A stretch of DNA of 10,945 nt from Bacteroidales bacterium (GTDB lineage: Bacteria > Bacteroidota > Bacteroidia > Bacteroidales > UBA7960), in assembly GCA_003557965.1 (NCBI GenBank), contig PWND01000269.1, forward strand, positions 1 through 10,945. Reading direction: 5' to 3'. A model generated the notes under the pieces. The model had not been told where the DNA came from and made no database searches. It was given only the letters and a program-made list of their open reading frames with translations. Positions 7,678 through 10,945 of the stretch are shown here, piece after piece. The position numbers were made by a program, and so were the translations under genes. Numbering within the stretch: the first letter of the stretch is position 1; the number at the start of each line of letters is the position of its first letter.

Positions 7678-7685
7678 CAAAAATA
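7678..7685 (-). promoter_or_regulatory. Putative -7 promoter box of the ankyrin gene
   Basis: The minus strand reads TATTTTTG, matching TAnnTTTG. Transcription would begin near 7671, giving a leader of about 68 nt. No convincing -33 TTTG is seen. The region is AT-rich, so this is tentative. Otherwise the gap 7604-7757 holds nothing that I can recognise. Confidence 0.35.
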
Positions 7686-7757
7686 ATTCCATTTCAATAA
7701 ATATGGAAAAAAACCTAAAAAAACTTAGTAAATAATTTTCAAATTTAAATAGTTTAT

Positions 7758-7765
7758 TAATTTTG
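7758..7765 (+). promoter_or_regulatory. -7 promoter box of the tRNA-Met gene
   Basis: TAATTTTG matches the Bacteroidota TAnnTTTG element and ends 11 bp before the mature tRNA 5' end, so transcription would begin near 7772 with a very short leader. A degenerate -33 element may be TTTC at 7737-7740. Confidence 0.6.
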
Positions 7766-7776
7766 CACATTCAAAT

Positions 7777-7853
7777 GGCGGGGTAGCTCAGGTGGTTAGA
7801 GCGTCGGATTCATAACCCGGAGGCCACGGGTTCAACTCCCGTCCCCGCTACCA
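7777..7853 (+). tRNA. tRNA-Met(CAU), elongator type, CCA encoded
   Basis: A complete cloverleaf. The acceptor strand GGCGGGG pairs with CCCCGCT at 7843-7849 (G1-U72 wobble), followed by discriminator A and a genomic CCA. The D-stem is GCTC/GAGC. The anticodon stem is TCGGA/CCCGG, with a U-G pair at the outer end and an A-C mismatch next to the loop. The loop TTCATAA carries anticodon CAT. The T-arm is ACGGG-TTCAACT-CCCGT. It lacks the initiator hallmarks (unpaired base 1-72, three G-C pairs flanking the anticodon loop), so elongator Met is the best call. tRNA-Ile(CAU) also has anticodon CAU, but it is less likely from the body sequence as I remember it. Confidence 0.95.
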
Positions 7854-7890
7854 AAAGCCCCTGCAAGTTTTAAGCATGCAGGGGCTTTTT
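7853..7890. terminator. Strong intrinsic terminator after tRNA-Met, probably bidirectional
   Basis: The arms GCCCCTGCA (7857-7865) and TGCAGGGGC (7877-7885) form a GC-rich 9-bp stem with an 11-nt loop. AAAA on the left and TTTTT on the right extend the stem and give U-tracts on both strands. It directly follows the tRNA CCA and also lies 63 bp past the stop of the convergent minus-strand gene ending at 7953, so it can serve both. Confidence 0.9.
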
Positions 7891-7952
7891 ATATGATAAG
7901 CAGTTGATTTAATGATTTAATAATCAAAATTATATTATTTGATTTTTGTTTC

Positions 7953-8999
7953 TTATCTTAAAATATACTTGATGCTTTGTCTGCTTTGATTGTTAATAAG
8001 GCTGAAAATTAAAAAACTCCCGGGCATGCTATTGTTTAAAGTATATTTTATTTCTTGATTTTCATATGAAGCATTTACTTCTATAGTGTCAATAATAATA
8101 CCTCTTATGTCGGTAATAATTAGCATTGAAGGATATTTTGAGTTTTTTACAATAATGTTAATGTTGTTATTATTGTTTCCAACCTTTATAAACTCCGTTG
8201 ACTTTTTATTATTTGAGAGCTCGACAGATACAGGTTGATAATACTTATAACTTCCATCATAATCAGTTTGCTTTAACCTGTAATACCATATACCTTCATT
8301 AACGCCGATATCACGATACTTATAATTTAATAAGTCGTTGGAGTTGCCGGCACCTGTAACATATCCTGCGATTTCCCAAATATTTAAATCAAGGCTTTTT
8401 TCAATAGTGTAATAATCATTATTTATTTCTGTAGCGGTGGCCCAATTAATAATAACATCATTATTATCTGGCATTGCATCAAAAGATAATAAATCAACAG
8501 GCAGTGGGTCATTAATAATATTTCCATTAAAATTTTCAGTATTAAAACCGTCTACTTCGCCGTCTATGTATAAATTGCCATCCCCGAACAAAAAGTTTGT
8601 GTTTTCGTTGAAGCCATATAAATTATCCACATATATGTCACCATCAAGTACAACTATTGCATTGTTAAAAACATCAATGTTGCCATCAACTTTTAAAACT
8701 GCATTTTTAGAAACGTTTAGAGATAAATTGTTTCTTGCTGTAACATTTCCCAGAATCTCAAGATTTCCCTCAATATCAATTGTCCCATTGTTATTAAATG
8801 AAATACTACTTTCTGAAAGTACGTTATTTGGATAGTTAATTAATACGGAAGAGCTATTATTAAAAGAATAGGGAGGAGCTTCTTCAACCCATGTGTTGTT
8901 GTCATCCCAGTTGCCATCACTTGCAGTAATGTGCTGACTTACTACAAGGCCGCATTGCATGTAAAGGAAAATTAAAACAAAAAATAATGCTTTTCTCAT
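7953..8999 (-). CDS. Secreted beta-rich protein with divergent type IX secretion sorting domain
   Basis: A 348-residue protein counted from the ATG at 8997-8999. The frame extends 30 codons upstream to a TTG, but the signal peptide begins at this ATG (MRKALFFVLIFLY..., likely cleavage after VVSQ at about residue 22). Residues 23-155 start with SDGNWDDNNTW and continue as Asn/Gly-rich short beta repeats (IDIEGNLEILG, LKVDGNIDV, LYIDGEVDG), suggesting a beta-solenoid. LPVDLLSF at 166-173 leads into a fibronectin-like segment with the Bacteroidota signature WATATEINNDYYTIEKS ... GAGNS ... YYRLKQTDYDGS (about 186-250). The last 75 residues resemble a type A sorting domain (IITDIRG, PGSFLIFSL, final IKYILR) but lack the usual PNP motif. 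From family knowledge, such proteins cross the outer membrane by the type IX system. Ligand and function are unknown. Confidence 0.85.
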   Translation of the reverse strand: MRKALFFVLIFLYMQCGLVVSQHITASDGNWDDNNTWVEEAPPYSFNNSSSVLINYPNNVLSESSISFNNNGTIDIEGNLEILGNVTARNNLSLNVSKNAVLKVDGNIDVFNNAIVVLDGDIYVDNLYGFNENTNFLFGDGNLYIDGEVDGFNTENFNGNIINDPLPVDLLSFDAMPDNNDVIINWATATEINNDYYTIEKSLDLNIWEIAGYVTGAGNSNDLLNYKYRDIGVNEGIWYYRLKQTDYDGSYKYYQPVSVELSNNKKSTEFIKVGNNNNNINIIVKNSKYPSMLIITDIRGIIIDTIEVNASYENQEIKYTLNNSMPGSFLIFSLINNQSRQSIKYILR

Positions 9000-9013
9000 G
9001 ACAAAAAAATACA

Positions 9014-9049
9014 TCAGTAAAACACTGACAAAAATAGGTGTTTTACTGA
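9014..9049. repeat. Inverted repeat, 12-bp arms, around the promoter of the secreted-protein gene
   Basis: The arms TCAGTAAAACAC (9014-9025) and GTGTTTTACTGA (9038-9049) are perfect complements with a 12-bp spacer. The spacer holds a -7 box on the minus strand. Downstream on that strand, a T7 run (9009-9003) starts 4 nt after the stem and precedes the ATG at 8999. It could be an operator, or, if transcription starts further upstream, a leader hairpin with a terminator-like U-tract. Confidence 0.65.
9029..9036 (-). promoter_or_regulatory. Putative -7 promoter box of the secreted-protein gene
   Basis: The minus strand reads TATTTTTG, matching TAnnTTTG, and lies in the spacer of the 9014-9049 inverted repeat. 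Transcription would start near 9022, about 23 nt before the ATG. No clear -33 TTTG was found. Confidence 0.45.
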
Positions 9050-9172
9050 CATGATTGTTGTTTTTTAAAATGTTTTTTTTAAATAACAACTTGAATTCAG
9101 ACTTTTAACTAATTGCCTAAGAAAAGATTAAACATTATGAATAAAAAAAGTTATTAACAATAATTGCTTTAT

Positions 9173-9180
9173 TATTTTTG
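9173..9180 (+). promoter_or_regulatory. Putative -7 promoter box of mutS2
   Basis: TATTTTTG matches TAnnTTTG and lies 23 bp before the GTG start, so transcription would begin near 9187. No good -33 element is visible. The rest of the divergent gap 9050-9203 is AT-rich with no recognised feature. Confidence 0.4.
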
Positions 9181-9203
9181 CAGTTATTATTAAAAAGAAC
9201 ATT

Positions 9204-10945
9204 GTGATATATCCAAAAGATTTTGAAAAAAAGACAGGGTTTGCCCAGATTAGGCTAATGCTTGAATCTTATTGCATTAGCAGCCTCGGTAGGAAAAAGG
9301 TTTCCAGGGTTAAGTTTTCTTCAAATTATTCATGGTTAAAAACAACATTATTGCAAACTGAGGAGTTCAGGCAGATAATAATGTCTTCTGAAGATTTTCC
9401 AGCAACTGATTATTTTGATCTTGATAAAGTATTTGATAAAGTTAAAATAGAAGGTACTTTTTTTGAAGTTGAAGAGCTGCAGGAATTGTGGTTTTCTTTA
9501 TATACAATAACCAGGGTGATAAAATTTTTACTTCGAAGGAAAGACGAAGAGAGTTATATGTATCCTGAACTAAGCAAGCTTTCAGAAAAAGTAGAGGTTC
9601 CAGGTGAGATAGTTGAAAGTATTAAAAAAATCATTGATGTACAAGGCCACGTAAAAGACAATGCCAGCGATGATTTGAGGAAAATACGAAATGAGAAAGC
9701 CCTGCTTGAAGAAAAAGCCGGCAAGAGAATAAATCAAATGTTGCAACAGGCGAAATCTGAGAAGTGGCTTGAATCGGATACAGAGCTTTCAATTCGCAGC
9801 GGCAGGATGGTAATCCCGGTTCCATCAGCATATAAGCGTAGAATTAAAGGATATGTTCATGACCAGTCAGCAACCGGCCAAACTGTCTATATGGAACCAG
9901 CAGAGGTGTTTGAAATAAATAACGAGATAAAGGAATTGGATTTTGCGGAAAGACAGGAAATCATAAAGATCTTAACATCTTTTACAGATTTCTTCAGGCC
10001 GTATCTTGATACAATAAAATATGCTTATAATTTTCTTGGTATTGTTGACTGCATAAGGGCAAAGGCAAAACTTGCCATAGAAATTAATGCACAGATGCCT
10101 GTTTTGGTAAATAAGCCATGTATGAGCTGGGCCAATGCCATACATCCATTACTATACTTGTCATTCAAAAAACAAAAAAAGAAAGTTGAGCCATTGAGTA
10201 TAAGTTTAAATGATGAACAAAGAATACTTATTATTTCCGGGCCAAATGCAGGAGGAAAATCTGTAGCATTAAAAACTTGTGGCTTGCTTCAATACATGAT
10301 TCAATGCGGGATTCTTATCCCTGTTGAAAGTTATTCTGAAGTTGGGATATTTTCAAAGATATTCATTGATATTGGTGATGAGCAATCAATAGAAAACGAT
10401 TTAAGTACATACAGCTCGCATTTGCATAGTATGAAAAACTTTTGCAAATATGTAAACAATGCAAGCTTATTTCTTATTGACGAGTTTGGGGCAGGTACAG
10501 AACCAAAAATTGGTGGTGCTATTGCTGAGTCTATTCTTAATGAGTTAAATTCTAAAAAGGCAATGGGTGTAATTACCACACATTATGCCAACCTAAAACT
10601 CATGGCAGCAAACCATGATGGAATAGTAAACGGTTCAATGCTTTTTGATACCAGGAACATCAGGCCTTTATATAAGCTGAAAGTTGGTAACCCGGGAAGT
10701 AGCTTTGCTTTTGAAATTGCGAAAACTATTGGCTTGTCGGAAAAGGTTTTAAGTCGGGCAGAAAAATTAGCCGGAAGTGATGAAGTAGATTTTGACAAAC
10801 AGCTTCAGGACATGGAATTAAAAAAAATGGAGCTTGAAGAAAAGGAAAAGCAATTAAAATCTGCTGATAATTTTTTGTCGGAAATGATTGATAAATATGA
10901 AAAACTTCATAATGATGTTGAGGGTAGGAAGCATGAAATACTCAC
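9204..10945 (+). CDS. mutS2: MutS2 family ATPase (3' end cut by window edge)
   Basis: An open frame of 580 codons from GTG at 9204-9206 to the right edge. GTG is chosen because the protein then begins (M)IYPKDFEKK, the normal N-terminus of MutS2 in this phylum as I recall it; no ATG lies nearby. Residues 1 to about 330 are the core/lever and clamp region. The family signature near 193-240 includes SGRMVIPV, IKGYVHDQSATGQTVYMEPAEV and NNEI. The ABC-type ATPase follows: Walker A GPNAGGKS at 346-353, Walker B LFLIDEFGAGTEP at 422-434 with D426 and E427, the switch motif TTHYANLK around H460, and PGSSFAFE at 497-504. A charged coiled coil starts near 535. The C-terminal KOW/Smr nuclease region is outside the window. 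MutS2 is known to suppress recombination in some bacteria and to split collided ribosomes in Bacillus subtilis; which applies here cannot be told. It diverges from the secreted-protein gene. Confidence 0.95.
   Translation, partial: MIYPKDFEKKTGFAQIRLMLESYCISSLGRKKVSRVKFSSNYSWLKTTLLQTEEFRQIIMSSEDFPATDYFDLDKVFDKVKIEGTFFEVEELQELWFSLYTITRVIKFLLRRKDEESYMYPELSKLSEKVEVPGEIVESIKKIIDVQGHVKDNASDDLRKIRNEKALLEEKAGKRINQMLQQAKSEKWLESDTELSIRSGRMVIPVPSAYKRRIKGYVHDQSATGQTVYMEPAEVFEINNEIKELDFAERQEIIKILTSFTDFFRPYLDTIKYAYNFLGIVDCIRAKAKLAIEINAQMPVLVNKPCMSWANAIHPLLYLSFKKQKKKVEPLSISLNDEQRILIISGPNAGGKSVALKTCGLLQYMIQCGILIPVESYSEVGIFSKIFIDIGDEQSIENDLSTYSSHLHSMKNFCKYVNNASLFLIDEFGAGTEPKIGGAIAESILNELNSKKAMGVITTHYANLKLMAANHDGIVNGSMLFDTRNIRPLYKLKVGNPGSSFAFEIAKTIGLSEKVLSRAEKLAGSDEVDFDKQLQDMELKKMELEEKEKQLKSADNFLSEMIDKYEKLHNDVEGRKHEIL

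Noticed and set aside
7777..7853. Initiator tRNA-fMet or tRNA-Ile(CAU)
   Set aside because: Base 1 can pair with base 72 and the anticodon stem lacks the three G-C pairs of initiators. The body does not resemble the Ile(CAU) tRNA that I know from this phylum, though modification-based identity cannot be read from DNA.
8437..8835. 132-codon plus-strand frame opposite the secreted-protein gene
   Set aside because: It is antisense to the beta-repeat region, is low complexity, and has no promoter or family signature.
9000..9089. Longer secreted protein starting at TTG 9089 (378 aa)
   Set aside because: The extra 30 residues precede a complete signal peptide and would cover the inverted repeat and -7 box; the ATG at 8999 fits better.
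9631..10798. Minus-strand frames of 66-82 codons opposite mutS2
   Set aside because: The plus-strand frame is intact MutS2 with all ATPase motifs, so these are shadows.

Overview
The window looks like a chromosomal piece of an AT-rich member of the Bacteroidota, probably an anaerobic or fermentative Bacteroidales/Marinilabiliales-type bacterium. Reasons: start codons lack Shine-Dalgarno sequences and have A-rich leaders; several start sites are preceded by the Bacteroidota -7 promoter element TAnnTTTG; one secreted protein has the 'LPVDLLSF ... YYRLKQTDYDG' region typical of type IX secretion cargo; and the MutS2 protein begins IYPKDFE after its start codon, as I recall from this phylum. The taxonomic call is inference from these traits.

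Layout. (1) Positions 1-4243, minus strand: a three-gene redox operon transcribed right to left. It encodes a NuoE-like [2Fe-2S] subunit, a HydB/NuoF-like NADH/FMN subunit with extra ferredoxin domains, and a fusion of a NuoG-type [2Fe-2S] domain to a GltD/NfnB-like FAD/NADPH module that runs off the left edge. No proton-pumping complex I genes are visible. The set matches the soluble flavin-based bifurcating enzymes, most closely the Sporomusa-type (Stn) transhydrogenase, which links NADH, NADPH and ferredoxin. (2) 4244-4430: an AT-rich gap with a perfect 34-bp palindrome. (3) 4431-6596, minus: a large exported protein with two CxxCH haem c motifs and a His-rich insert, family not recognised. 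Its promoter lies inside an inverted repeat. (4) 6758-7603, minus: an exported ankyrin-repeat protein. (5) 7777-7853, plus: an elongator tRNA-Met(CAU) with its own promoter and a strong, probably bidirectional terminator. (6) 7953-8999, minus: a secreted beta-rich protein with a degenerate type IX sorting domain, whose -7 promoter box sits between the arms of another inverted repeat. (7) 9204 to the right edge, plus: mutS2, cut before its Smr domain.

The strongest biology is the redox operon: electrons could be exchanged between NAD(H), NADP(H) and ferredoxin without a hydrogenase subunit in view. The neighbouring exported dihaem protein is the most opaque gene. Nothing visible proves that it works with the operon; the palindrome and the 187-bp gap suggest separate transcription units. 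No insertion sequence, phage gene or CRISPR array was seen.
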